This document shows, piece by piece, positions 20,010-28,234 of a stretch of 64,000 bases of DNA. Position 1 is the first letter of the stretch. Every line of letters begins with the position of its first letter. The notes beneath the pieces were generated by a model. The model searched no databases. It saw only the letters and a list, made by a program, of their open reading frames with translations, and had not been told where the DNA came from. The DNA is taken from contig UCLB01000028.1 in the NCBI GenBank assembly GCA_900473205.1, positions 24,651 to 88,650 on the forward strand. Direction: 5' to 3'. The position numbers and the translations under genes are program-made. The stretch comes from Hyphomicrobiales bacterium. Its GTDB lineage: Bacteria > Pseudomonadota > Alphaproteobacteria > Rhizobiales > Rhizobiaceae.

Positions 20010-20752
20010 TTGGCGGCGATCCCGCGCAGATCGCGCATCATCTCGCGGTAGCGAAGCTGGCTGCCGCGCAGATGCTCCTGCATCGCAAGCTTTGCCGCCT
20101 GCTCGTTGCGATCTGAAATCGCAACGATGATCGCCTCATGCTCCCTGTGGATTAGCTGTCGATAAGCCGTTTGATCGACCTCCTGCTGCTTTAGAGCGAA
20201 GCGGGATTGGGGAATGGCCGCCGGTCCGTGCAGCTCCAGAAATTGTGTGAACAGAGGATTGTTGGTTGCCGCTGCAATCGCAAAATGCAGAGCGAGATCC
20301 GCCTGGCGGATGGACTGGTTGTTCTCGATACAGTCCAGCACCTTGGAATGGCAATCGAAGATCGCCTCTTCCTGCGAAGGCGACCTGCGAAGTGCTGCAA
20401 GCCCGGCCGCCTCGATCTCCAGCGGCGTGCGGATCTCCAGCACTTCGAGATCCGAAGACAATCTCGCTTTGTCAATTTTCACCGGAGCGCCATCTTTCTC
20501 CTGCTTAAGAACGAAAATGCCAGCTCCCTGACGGACCTCCACCAATCCGTCGCAGCGCAAAGCTGTTACTGCTTCGCGAACGACGGTACGGCTGACGCTA
20601 TGCGTCTCCGTCATCTGGATCTCACTGGGCAGACGGTCGCCGGGTCCGTATCGGCCAGACGCAATCGCGTCTCTCAGACTCACGCTGACTTTGGTCACGA
20701 GAGACCCGGAAGATTTGCTGCGTTTTTGCTTTTCTGACACGTCGGTCACCAT
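20006..20752 (-). CDS. GntR-family regulator, FadR/FCD subfamily
   Basis: The 248-residue protein has a winged helix-turn-helix at about 18-85 (LRDAIASGRYGPGDRLPSE, VSRTVVREAVTALRCDGLVEV) and a helical FCD ligand domain (DLALHFAIAAATNNPLF, IHREHEAIIVAISDRNEQAA). Such regulators commonly sense sugar acids or other carboxylates and repress catabolic operons. It lies convergently at the end of the lyase genes and probably controls the locus. The start at 20752 (MVTDVSEKQ) is preferred because the longer frame to 20815 extends into the candidate operator. Confidence 0.9.
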   Translation of the reverse strand: MVTDVSEKQKRSKSSGSLVTKVSVSLRDAIASGRYGPGDRLPSEIQMTETHSVSRTVVREAVTALRCDGLVEVRQGAGIFVLKQEKDGAPVKIDKARLSSDLEVLEIRTPLEIEAAGLAALRRSPSQEEAIFDCHSKVLDCIENNQSIRQADLALHFAIAAATNNPLFTQFLELHGPAAIPQSRFALKQQEVDQTAYRQLIHREHEAIIVAISDRNEQAAKLAMQEHLRGSQLRYREMMRDLRGIAAN

Positions 20753-20789
20753 AAGTTGAAGTCGAGCTAAGCGTGTGCTTGACAAATAT

Positions 20790-20824
20790 GTATGATGAAT
20801 TTTGAAATAACTCAATGATCATAC
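20790..20824. promoter_or_regulatory. Candidate autoregulatory site of the GntR regulator
   Basis: An inverted repeat GTATGAT (20790-20796) and ATCATAC (20818-20824), separated by 21 bases, lies 38 bp upstream of the GntR start. The same heptamer occurs in the promoter region of the permease and lyase genes, as expected for a shared operator. Confidence 0.4.
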
Positions 20825-21207
20825 CAATTTTTACCTCGACGGTTCGGCTTGTAGCGATGAAAGAGCGCGAACGGATGAAGGAGGGTATCGAGATGACCGA
20901 TAGCCCCCTCTGATGGATATGAACACCAAGGGCGTTATCGAGGCGCGTGCTGCGGAAATCTATGCTGGTGCGCGGACGGATTCCATACTTATTGTGGCTG
21001 GCGTGGCTGGAATACGATGAGCGCGAAAGGAGGGGAATTGCTCTCCGACAATGGCGCTGGACCTAATTGGAATGAATCATTTTTTCCTGGGGTTATCTAC
21101 CGCAGGTGGGGTATCAGCGTCTACCTTGCGATTAGCGAGGGACCCAACTCCATGTCGATGATAATGCACCGCCACAACTCGTTGGAGTTCCAGCGGCGCA
21201 AATCAAT
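20825..21207. other. Gene-free interval, possible decayed coding remnant
   Basis: No recognisable gene lies here. Short plus-strand frames exist: a 35-codon one from ATG 20913 (containing VIEARAAEIYAGARTDSI, which looks coding in composition) and a 64-codon one from 21017 with an AAAGGAGGGG inside it. Neither resembles a family I know, and the two abut in different frames, so a degraded gene is possible. No terminator for the flanking genes was found. Confidence 0.4.
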
Positions 21208-22218
21208 TTAGCTGCCGTTACCATCCGCCACTGGCTGGAAGAAAACGTCCTGCCATTTCTCCAGCTTGGTTTTCAACAGGCCGGCTTCGTTCATGAAGTT
21301 CGCAAAAATCATCACGCCTTTTGGCTGAACACCCCATTCGCCTTTGACGTCTTCGAGCATTTTTTCGATCTGTTCGGCATTCAGAGAGGATTTCTCGGAG
21401 GCCAGAAAGATGCTGGCGGCTTCCTTGGGGTTGTTTTTGATGAACTCGTCAGCCTCTTCAATGGCTGCGACGATGGCAAGCGAGGCCTGCTTGCGGTCTT
21501 CGACAAATTTGGCAGTCGTTGCAAGCAATCCGCTCGTCACTTGCTGGCCCAGATAGTCGGAGAAGTTGAAGAGGTGATGGATTTTAGGATCGGCGGCCAC
21601 GACGTCGCTATAGGGGTGGGGCGCGACATAGGCGCTGATCGTTCCTCCGGCCAAGAGACCACTGGTGGCATCCGGGTGCGGAAGTTGCACCATGGATGTA
21701 TCGAGATGCTTTGCGTCGCCAAATGCTTTCTTCGCTGCCATCCGAACAAGAAGTCCCTGCTGGCCTGTGGTCGATGTTACGGCTATGCGGTCGCTCGGGC
21801 CTAGGTCTTTGAGTTCTTTGATGTCGGCTTTGTTGGTGTAAAGCCCGTTGTCGCCTGCCACCAAAGCCGCAAGCCCGCGGATTTTGATGGATGACTTGGT
21901 CTTTTCCGCTGCAATCAGCATTCCGGGCAGGCCATAGGCGCCGATATCGACCGTGCCGCTGATCAAAGCGTCGTTGATGGCCGGTGCGCCGCTGATCTTC
22001 TTGATGTCGACTGTGGTCTTAACGCCTTTGGCGTCCAGTTGCTTGGCGAAAAAGCCTTTTTGCTCGGCGACCACAACCGGAAGATAGGCGTAACCGTACT
22101 GGATCGCGATTGATATCGGTTTTTCTTCGGCAGCGTGTGTTCCACTGGATGCGACTACGAAAACCGACAGTGTGGTGAAGATGGCTATAGCGGCGCGACG
22201 GCTAAGTTTCTGTTGCAT
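21208..22218 (-). CDS. ABC substrate-binding protein, SsuA/NMT1 type (first paralogue)
   Basis: The 336-residue exported protein begins MQQKLSRRAAIAIF, a possible twin-arginine leader ending near THAAEE, followed by the NMT1/SsuA/TauA fold (ISIAIQYGYAYLPVVVAEQ, VQLPHPDATSGLLAGG). It is clearly paralogous to the protein encoded at 25188, sharing AIQYG, GxPAIND, VQLPHPDAT and the C-terminal FF-P-GNGS pattern. ATG 22218 is chosen for its spacing from GGGAGG; an ATG one codon earlier is too close. It has no permease of its own, so it probably feeds the ATPase/permease pair at 26.2-27.9 kb. Ligand unknown. Confidence 0.85.
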   Translation of the reverse strand: MQQKLSRRAAIAIFTTLSVFVVASSGTHAAEEKPISIAIQYGYAYLPVVVAEQKGFFAKQLDAKGVKTTVDIKKISGAPAINDALISGTVDIGAYGLPGMLIAAEKTKSSIKIRGLAALVAGDNGLYTNKADIKELKDLGPSDRIAVTSTTGQQGLLVRMAAKKAFGDAKHLDTSMVQLPHPDATSGLLAGGTISAYVAPHPYSDVVAADPKIHHLFNFSDYLGQQVTSGLLATTAKFVEDRKQASLAIVAAIEEADEFIKNNPKEAASIFLASEKSSLNAEQIEKMLEDVKGEWGVQPKGVMIFANFMNEAGLLKTKLEKWQDVFFQPVADGNGS

Positions 22219-22238
22219 CATTCCTCCCGAAATGCTTT

Positions 22239-22259
22239 TTTTGAAACGTCGTTTCAAAA
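22239..22259. promoter_or_regulatory. KdgR-like IclR-family operator palindrome
   Basis: A perfect 9-3-9 palindrome, TTTTGAAAC and GTTTCAAAA around GTC, lies 20 bp upstream of the binding-protein start and 88 bp upstream of the divergent amidohydrolase. It matches the general form of operators of IclR-family regulators such as KdgR (RAAAC-N3-GTTTY). A related copy lies at 25085-25103. The IclR gene at 24346 is the obvious candidate to bind it. Confidence 0.7.
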
Positions 22260-22347
22260 TAATGAGATCATCCCTTTCCTGTTGTCAACTGGAAGCTTGG
22301 GAATTCCTGATGTTTGGTTCTTTCGCCGGCGAATTTGAGGAGGATCG

Positions 22348-23397
22348 ATGGCACAAAACTCACCCCATATTGCTGTTCGCGAGGATTGGCTTGCGCAGGA
22401 CAAGGAAGACCTTCTTTTCCCCGACATGCCGATTATCGATCCCCATCATCATCTGTGGGATCGTCCCGGGCACCGATATCTTTTTGCTGAGCTTTTCGAA
22501 GATGTGCGCCAGGGTCACAAAGTCCAAGCCACGGTTTTTGTGCAAAGCCGATCCATGTACAACGCCGACCAGGCGGAAGAGCTTCTGAAACCGGTCGGCG
22601 AGGTCGAGTTTGCCAATGGCGTGGCCGCGCAATCTGCGTCCGGGCTCTATGGTGATTTCCGGGCTTGCGCTGGCATCGTCGGCTGTTGCGATCTTACGGC
22701 CGGCGATAAGGTCGAGGCCATTCTGGATGAAATGATTGCTGCGGGCGGTGGACGTTTTCGTGGTGTTCGCAATCAGACCGCCTGGCATGAAAACGCCGAG
22801 ATTGCTTCCAATCCCGTGCCGCCGGTTCCGGGTTTGCTGGGGGGAAATGCTTTTCGGGCAGGCGTCCGGCGTCTTGGTCGGTCAGACCTGACACTCGATA
22901 TCTGGGCCTACCATACGCAGTTAAGCGAGGTCGAAGCTCTTGCCCGCGCCTGCCCGGATACCAGCATTATTCTCGACCATCTTGGCGGACCACTGGGTGC
23001 GGGACCATATAAAGGCAAAGCCGACGAGGTTTTTGCCGAATGGGGCGCGTCCATGACGCGGATCGCCAAGTTGCCGAATGTGTCGGTCAAGCTTGGTGGG
23101 CTTGCAATGCGCGTGGGTGGGTTTGATTTCCATCTCAATGACGCGCCGCCGACATCAGAGGTTCTGGCAAAGGCCTGGGAGCCGTATTTCATCTCCGTCA
23201 TCGAAAAATTCGGTGTGGAGCGGTGCATGTTCGAAAGCAACTTCCCCGTCGATAAGGGCATGGTTTCCTACCGCTCTCTCTGGAACGCCTATAAACGCAT
23301 GACCGGCAGTTTCAGTGCGTCAGAAAAGCAGCAGCTGTTTTTTGCAACGGCCGCTCGCATTTACTACCTGCCCGTCCAACCAAAAGGACAATTTTGA
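22348..23397 (+). CDS. Amidohydrolase-2 family metal-dependent hydrolase
   Basis: The 349-residue TIM-barrel protein belongs to the Amidohydro_2 family (PF04909): metal-binding DPHHHLWD at 31-38 (His33 and His35 as the HxH pair), strand-end LDHLGGPLG and a late aspartate in FESNFPVDKG. Family members hydrolyse lactones such as 2-pyrone-4,6-dicarboxylate or rhamnono-lactone, or decarboxylate aromatics. Its stop overlaps the following SMP-30 gene (TGATG), so two lactone-type hydrolases are co-expressed. AGGAGG precedes the ATG. It is divergent from the first binding-protein gene across the palindromic operator. Substrate unknown. Confidence 0.85.
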   Translation: MAQNSPHIAVREDWLAQDKEDLLFPDMPIIDPHHHLWDRPGHRYLFAELFEDVRQGHKVQATVFVQSRSMYNADQAEELLKPVGEVEFANGVAAQSASGLYGDFRACAGIVGCCDLTAGDKVEAILDEMIAAGGGRFRGVRNQTAWHENAEIASNPVPPVPGLLGGNAFRAGVRRLGRSDLTLDIWAYHTQLSEVEALARACPDTSIILDHLGGPLGAGPYKGKADEVFAEWGASMTRIAKLPNVSVKLGGLAMRVGGFDFHLNDAPPTSEVLAKAWEPYFISVIEKFGVERCMFESNFPVDKGMVSYRSLWNAYKRMTGSFSASEKQQLFFATAARIYYLPVQPKGQF

Positions 23398-24317
23398 TGT
23401 TCTTCGCGCCGCCCCCCAATGTTCAGACTGAAGTCTTCTCAAAGATGCCTGATCGTTTCAGACATCCTCGCCAGACCCGATGGGCAGACGTGAACCGCGC
23501 TGGCATGGCCATCGATTCATTTTTTGAAGGCCCATGTTTCGATAAGGACGGAAATCTTTACGTCACCGACATTCCGTTCGGTCGCATTTTCAAAATCACG
23601 CGGGATGGTGAGTGGGATCTGGTCTGTGAATATGACGGCTGGCCCAATGGCATGAAATTTCACAGTGACGGCAGGATCTATATTGCCGACTACAAGCACG
23701 GAATCATGCGGCTCGATGTCAACACGGGTGTGATCACCCCGGTGTTGCAAGAGTATTTTTCCGAAGGTTTCAAGGGGGTGAATGATCTCACCTTTGCCGC
23801 CAATGGTGATCTTTATTTTACAGATCAGGGGCAGAGCGGGCTGCACTCCCCAACGGGTCGGGTGTTTCGTTATTCCGCTGCTGGTAAGCTGGATTGCGTG
23901 ATGTCCGGCATCCCGAGTCCCAATGGTATCGTCGTTGCGAAAGATATGAGCTATTTACTGGTCGCCGTTACCAGAGCCCAGCAAATCTGGCGCGCACCAC
24001 TTCACGACGGAATTGCCACGAAAGTCGGCGTATTCTTGCAATTACACGGCGGTATGGGCGGCCCGGATGGTTTGGCTCTGTCCGAAGACGGGGAATTGCT
24101 GGTCGCGCACACCGGCTTCGGTTCGATCTGGCATGTGTCGCCTTATGCCGAGCCGCTTCATCGCATCGTCACATGCGCAGGCGTTTCCACTACGAATATG
24201 GCGTTTGACCCGCTTGACAGGCACAAGCTCTATATCACCGAGTCCCAGACAGGCAGTATTCTGCGTGCGGAATTACCGGTCAGGGGTGCGATTGTGCATG
24301 GTGCACGGGTAGGCTAA
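23397..24317 (+). CDS. SMP-30/gluconolactonase-family hydrolase
   Basis: This 306-residue six-bladed beta-propeller has blade repeats (GPCFDKDGNLYVTDIPFGRIF, then NDLTFAANGDLYFTDQ) and likely metal ligands Glu44 in FFEGPCF, the Asn of SPNGIVV and the Asp of GGPDGLAL. The family opens sugar lactones or related esters. The ATG at 23397 overlaps the amidohydrolase stop; the frame also reads through a TTG one codon earlier. It is followed after 28 bp by the IclR regulator gene. Together with the amidohydrolase it suggests a pathway with a lactone intermediate. Confidence 0.85.
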   Translation: MFFAPPPNVQTEVFSKMPDRFRHPRQTRWADVNRAGMAIDSFFEGPCFDKDGNLYVTDIPFGRIFKITRDGEWDLVCEYDGWPNGMKFHSDGRIYIADYKHGIMRLDVNTGVITPVLQEYFSEGFKGVNDLTFAANGDLYFTDQGQSGLHSPTGRVFRYSAAGKLDCVMSGIPSPNGIVVAKDMSYLLVAVTRAQQIWRAPLHDGIATKVGVFLQLHGGMGGPDGLALSEDGELLVAHTGFGSIWHVSPYAEPLHRIVTCAGVSTTNMAFDPLDRHKLYITESQTGSILRAELPVRGAIVHGARVG

Positions 24318-24345
24318 CCATGTTCCGAACAGGAATATTTGGAAA

Positions 24346-25059
24346 ATGCCACATATGGATGACCACGAAGAGCAAGTGTTGCCCCAGGTGAAGGGCGTTG
24401 CGTCGGCTGATCGTTTGCTGACCGTATTGTCAGCATTTCAGCGTGGAGATGATGCTCTGGAATTGGCAGAACTGGCGGAGCGCACCGGTCTCGTGAAGAG
24501 CACGATCATGCGGATGTGCGTGTCTCTTCAAAGTTTCGGTTTCATCGAGCGCATGAGGGACGGGCGCTATCGCCTGGGCACGGAGATCGCAAGGCTGGGA
24601 TCCGTCTATCTGCAATCTTTCGCGCTGGAATCCGAGGTCGTTCCCGTCCTCCAGCGTCTGGTGTCGCTGTCGGGTGAGACGGCTTCATTCTACATCCGCC
24701 GCGGCGAGCAGCGGCTTTGCCTGTTTCGTCATGACTCGCCATCGCCTTTGCGCATGCATGTGCGTCCGGGGGATTTGAGGCCCATGGACAAATCCTCTGT
24801 CGCGCAGGTGCTGCGCCACTTCGAAAGTGGTGCAGGTCCTGCTGCCGATATAAAATTGCCCATTTATTCCAACGGCGTCACGGACCCGCATGTCGCTTCC
24901 ATGGCGACGCCGGTTTTTGGCGCAGGGCAGCAGCTTCTTGGCGCACTTGCCATAACAGGCCCCGCGTCCCGGCTGACTGCCGTAAAAGCCGCGGAAGTCG
25001 CAGAGCATCTTTTTGACCTTGCTGACAATCTGACGAAATCCCTCGGCGGTAAACATTAA
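24346..25059 (+). CDS. IclR-family transcriptional regulator
   Basis: The 237-residue protein has an N-terminal winged helix-turn-helix (ADRLLTVLSAFQRG, LAELAERTGLVKSTIMRM, about residues 24-75) and a C-terminal IclR effector domain (SGETASFYIRRGEQRLCLFRHDS; VASMATPVFGAGQQLLGALAI). It lies between the hydrolase genes and the transporter genes on the same strand and probably controls both through the palindromes at 22239 and 25085. An alternative ATG at 24355 would remove three residues. Effector unknown. Confidence 0.92.
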   Translation: MPHMDDHEEQVLPQVKGVASADRLLTVLSAFQRGDDALELAELAERTGLVKSTIMRMCVSLQSFGFIERMRDGRYRLGTEIARLGSVYLQSFALESEVVPVLQRLVSLSGETASFYIRRGEQRLCLFRHDSPSPLRMHVRPGDLRPMDKSSVAQVLRHFESGAGPAADIKLPIYSNGVTDPHVASMATPVFGAGQQLLGALAITGPASRLTAVKAAEVAEHLFDLADNLTKSLGGKH

Positions 25060-25061
25060 AA

Positions 25062-25103
25062 ACGCAACGCCGTTCTATTTTTTATTTGCAACGCCATTTC
25101 AAA
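25062..25103. promoter_or_regulatory. Second IclR-type operator region, tandem half-conserved copies
   Basis: TTTGCAACGCCATTTCAAA at 25085-25103 differs from the core of the 22239 palindrome at three positions. An additional GCAACGCCGTT at 25064-25074 repeats its left part 24 bp away. It lies about 84 bp before the second binding-protein start and just after the IclR stop, which fits regulation of the transport operon by the adjacent regulator. Confidence 0.55.
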
Positions 25104-25187
25104 ATGATAATTGTTGGTTGCCTGTTGGAGGATGGGTGGCCGTTTACATTGCTGTATGTGCGGCCCATAAACACCGGAGGAAATTTC

Positions 25188-26201
25188 ATGGTGAATTTTA
25201 CACGTCGCAATACGCTTTTTTTGGGCGCAGCAGGTGTGCTGGCTCCACTCGGAACGCCAGCCATTTTGCGCGCTCAGGAAAAGAAAACCGTCAAGGTGGC
25301 GATCCAATATGGAACGAGCCATTTGGCGACGACGATTGCAGACAATCTTTCTCTCTTCAAAAAACATGCCGAAAGCAACGGCATAGGTGATACGCAGTTT
25401 CAGATTCAACGCGTGAGCGGTTCGCCCGCGATCAATGACGGAATTTTTAGCGGCAGCCTCGATGTCGGCGCTTACGGTCCAACCGCCCTGATCGCGGCAT
25501 GGGCAAAAACAAAGGGGTCCTATGACCTCAAAGGCATCGCAGCCTGCAACGACGCGGTACTGACACTCTACACAAACGATCCGGCGATCAAATCCATCAA
25601 GGACATCAGCCCCACGGATCGCATTGCTGTTACGGCAACAACGGCACCCCAAGCCATTCTCCTGCAAATGGCGGCAGAAAAGGAATTCGGCAAGGGCGAG
25701 GCGGGCCGCTTCAATCAGCAGTTTGTTCAGTTGCCGCACCCGGATGCGACCGTTGCCCTCATCTCAGGGACGGGGATCAGCCTGTATTTTGCAGCGCCAC
25801 CTTTCATCAGCACGCTGGAGGCATCTGGCAAGTGCCATAAGGTGTTGGATGGGCAGGACATCATGGGCTCCCCTTATTCGGGTGCATTGCTGGCATCGAC
25901 CAAAGTCTTTGCCGATGCAAATCCCAAAGCCGTCACCGTCCTGGTCGATGGGCTCAAGGAAGCGATGGATTTGATCAAGGCCGATCCGGCCAAGGCTGCC
26001 GAAATCTACATGAGCGTCGAGAAGACGAACCTTTCGGCGAAAGACGTCGAGGCCGCCATTCGCTCACAGACATTCACTGTCGAGCCGCAGGGAATGCAGA
26101 GGTTCGCCAGTTTTCTGAAGGACAACGGCGTCATCAAGCAGGCACCAGCGGTTTGGAACGACATGTTCTTCGAACCAATCAGCAAGGGGAATGGTAGTTG
26201 A
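25188..26201 (+). CDS. ABC substrate-binding protein, SsuA/NMT1 type (second paralogue)
   Basis: The 337-residue protein begins with a twin-arginine-like leader (TRRNTLFLGAAGVLAPLGTP) cleaved near LRAQ, then the NMT1 fold (VKVAIQYGTSHLATTIADN, VSGSPAINDGIFSGSLDVGAYG, VQLPHPDATVALISG). The ATG at 25188 has GGAGG seven bases upstream; the longer frame from 25086 covers the operator and is not real. It overlaps the ATPase gene by one base, so it is the dedicated receptor of this importer. The paralogue at 21208 may give the system a second ligand range. Confidence 0.9.
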   Translation: MVNFTRRNTLFLGAAGVLAPLGTPAILRAQEKKTVKVAIQYGTSHLATTIADNLSLFKKHAESNGIGDTQFQIQRVSGSPAINDGIFSGSLDVGAYGPTALIAAWAKTKGSYDLKGIAACNDAVLTLYTNDPAIKSIKDISPTDRIAVTATTAPQAILLQMAAEKEFGKGEAGRFNQQFVQLPHPDATVALISGTGISLYFAAPPFISTLEASGKCHKVLDGQDIMGSPYSGALLASTKVFADANPKAVTVLVDGLKEAMDLIKADPAKAAEIYMSVEKTNLSAKDVEAAIRSQTFTVEPQGMQRFASFLKDNGVIKQAPAVWNDMFFEPISKGNGS

Positions 26202-27022
26202 TGGATATGAGCGCGCAATCCGCAACCGGCACGCAAGCCGCGCCTGCATCATCACATCTTTTGTCCGTCAACGGTGTGACGCTGCAATATAAGACCGGTG
26301 CCGCAATCCTGACGGCGACTTACAAGGTCAGTTTTAACGTCGAGAAGAATGACCGCTTTATTCTTCTCGGACCGTCCGGCTGTGGTAAATCCACCCTGTT
26401 GAAAAGTGTCGCCGGATTTCTTCCGCCGGTGGAGGGAGATATCACGCTGGCGGGCAAGCCCGTGCGAGGCCCCGGGCCTGACCGCATGATGGTGTTTCAG
26501 GAGTTCGATCAGCTTATGCCGTGGATGACGGTCATCGATAACGTCATGTTCCCGATGCGCCGATCTGGGCGTTTTCCAAAGTCTGAAATCCGTGACCGGG
26601 CGAGACGTGTCATCGCCAAGGTGGGGCTTTCCAAGTTCGAGAATTCCTATCCTCACATGCTTTCCGGCGGTATGAAGCAACGCGTTGCAATTGCGCGTGC
26701 GCTTGCCATGGAGCCGCAAATGCTGCTGATGGACGAGCCTTTCGCAGCGCTCGATGCGCTGACGCGCAGGCGCATGCAGGAAGAGTTGCTGGAACTTTGG
26801 GACGATGTCCGTTTCACCTTGCTCTTCGTCACGCACTCGATCGAAGAAGCGATCATCGTCGGCTCGCGAATTCTCGTTCTTTCGCCGCATCCCGGACAGG
26901 TCCGGGCAGAGCTCGATGCCACAGCCTATGGTCATCAGCATCAGGGCGATGCCGACTTTATGGCTTTCAATCGCAAGATCAACCAGATGCTCTTCGGAGA
27001 TCAGGAGGTTGCCCATGACTGA
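26201..27022 (+). CDS. ABC ATPase, SsuB/TauB type
   Basis: The 273-residue ATPase has Walker A GPSGCGKST near residue 60, signature MLSGGMKQRVAIARALAMEP, Walker B LLMDEPFAALDALTRR and switch histidine in LFVTHSIEEAI. It belongs to the nitrate/taurine/aliphatic sulfonate importer group. The start codon shares a base with the stop of the upstream binding-protein gene, and its end overlaps the permease start by eight bases, so all three are one translational unit. Confidence 0.93.
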   Translation: MDMSAQSATGTQAAPASSHLLSVNGVTLQYKTGAAILTATYKVSFNVEKNDRFILLGPSGCGKSTLLKSVAGFLPPVEGDITLAGKPVRGPGPDRMMVFQEFDQLMPWMTVIDNVMFPMRRSGRFPKSEIRDRARRVIAKVGLSKFENSYPHMLSGGMKQRVAIARALAMEPQMLLMDEPFAALDALTRRRMQEELLELWDDVRFTLLFVTHSIEEAIIVGSRILVLSPHPGQVRAELDATAYGHQHQGDADFMAFNRKINQMLFGDQEVAHD

Positions 27023-27896
27023 TATGACCTCGGCATTGAAGGCCCGGCCAGACCTGGAATATCAGACAGTTGATGTCGCCCATATCGGCAGCATCAAGCA
27101 GGACGTCGGCTTCGTTGAAAATCTCTTCAACAACACAGGGTTTCGCAGAGCGCTCGTCCTGATCGGCCTCTGCATTATATGGCAGCTTTACGCCAGCTAC
27201 CTCGGCAATCCGCTGATGTTCCCGTCCTTTAGCGACACGGTCTCGACCCTGTGGGCGGACATGATGTCAGGCCGCTTGCCTGCTGCGGCAATGACGTCGT
27301 TGAAAGTCCTCGTCACCGGTTATGCCACGGCTATCGCTCTTGCGGCAGTCATGACGACGCTGGCGATTTCGACCCGTTTCGGGACCGATTTGCTGGCTAC
27401 GCTGACAGCCATGTTCAATCCGCTGCCTGCGATCGCGGTTCTGCCGCTCGCGCTCTTGTGGTTCGGGCTCGGCACCGGCAGTATCGTGTTTGTCATCGTG
27501 CATTCAGTTCTGTGGGCCGTTTCGCTCAACACATTTACGGGCTTCCTGTCAGTAAGCCAAACGCAGAAGATGGCAGGTCGCAATTACGGTCTCGGTGGCC
27601 TGAGAATGGTCTTTTTTATCCTCGTACCGGCAGCGTTCCCGTCCATTCTCTCCGGTCTGAAAATCGGCTGGGCATTCGCCTGGCGCACCCTGATCGCCGC
27701 CGAACTCGTATTCGGTGTCTCAGGAAATGCTGCTGGCCTCGGCTGGTATATTTTCGAAGCTCGAAATGCTCTGGAAACATCAGGCGTCTTTGCCGGGCTT
27801 CTGACCGTTATTGTCATCGGTCTGGTTGTCGAAGGGCTTGTGTTCAGAACGATCGAACTGCTGACCGTTCGCAAGTGGGGCACGCAGAACGGATAA
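27015..27896 (+). CDS. ABC permease, SsuC/TauC type
   Basis: The 293-residue inner-membrane protein has about six helices (for example ALVLIGLCIIWQLYASYLG) and the ATPase-coupling segment KMAGRNYGLGGLRMVFFILV followed by AFPSILSGLKIGWAFAWRTL, typical of SsuC-like permeases. The start at 27015 (MTDMTSALK) is preferred; the open frame from 26805 lies in the ATPase gene and reads as an out-of-frame shadow. AGGAGG lies at 27003-27008. It is the last gene of the IclR module. Confidence 0.93.
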   Translation: MTDMTSALKARPDLEYQTVDVAHIGSIKQDVGFVENLFNNTGFRRALVLIGLCIIWQLYASYLGNPLMFPSFSDTVSTLWADMMSGRLPAAAMTSLKVLVTGYATAIALAAVMTTLAISTRFGTDLLATLTAMFNPLPAIAVLPLALLWFGLGTGSIVFVIVHSVLWAVSLNTFTGFLSVSQTQKMAGRNYGLGGLRMVFFILVPAAFPSILSGLKIGWAFAWRTLIAAELVFGVSGNAAGLGWYIFEARNALETSGVFAGLLTVIVIGLVVEGLVFRTIELLTVRKWGTQNG

Positions 27897-28234
27897 CGCG
27901 TGATTTGTGGCCATTCAGACGCCTCGCTGGTCGGCGGGGCCGATGATCCGTCAATGAGGGATCAAGATATTCCAGGCTCTTACAATGCTATTGCGCGGTT
28001 AAGCATCGAATGGTTGGAGGGATGGAGTTTTTGCGGACGATGCTGACGACAGATGAGGATCGGCATCTTCGTCTTGTCTATTTGCGCAGCCGTAAGGGCA
28101 ACGACGCAAGCGAGCGGTTTGAGCACTGGTTGATGGGACTAACACCGTAGACTTCAAGGTCTGGGCTACAAAGTAAGTTGGCCAGAGAAGAGTTAGTCGA
28201 GACGGTCTTCCAGGGTGAGCTCAGCGAGATTGGT
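27897..28234. other. Gene-free interval between the IclR module and the kyn locus
   Basis: No supported gene is seen in these 338 bases. A 42-codon plus-strand frame at 28022-28150 (starting MEFLRTMLTTDEDRHLRLVY, preceded by GGAGG) is the only plausible small coding region; I do not recognise it. The interval holds the 3' ends of two convergent transcripts, but no clear intrinsic terminator. Confidence 0.35.
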
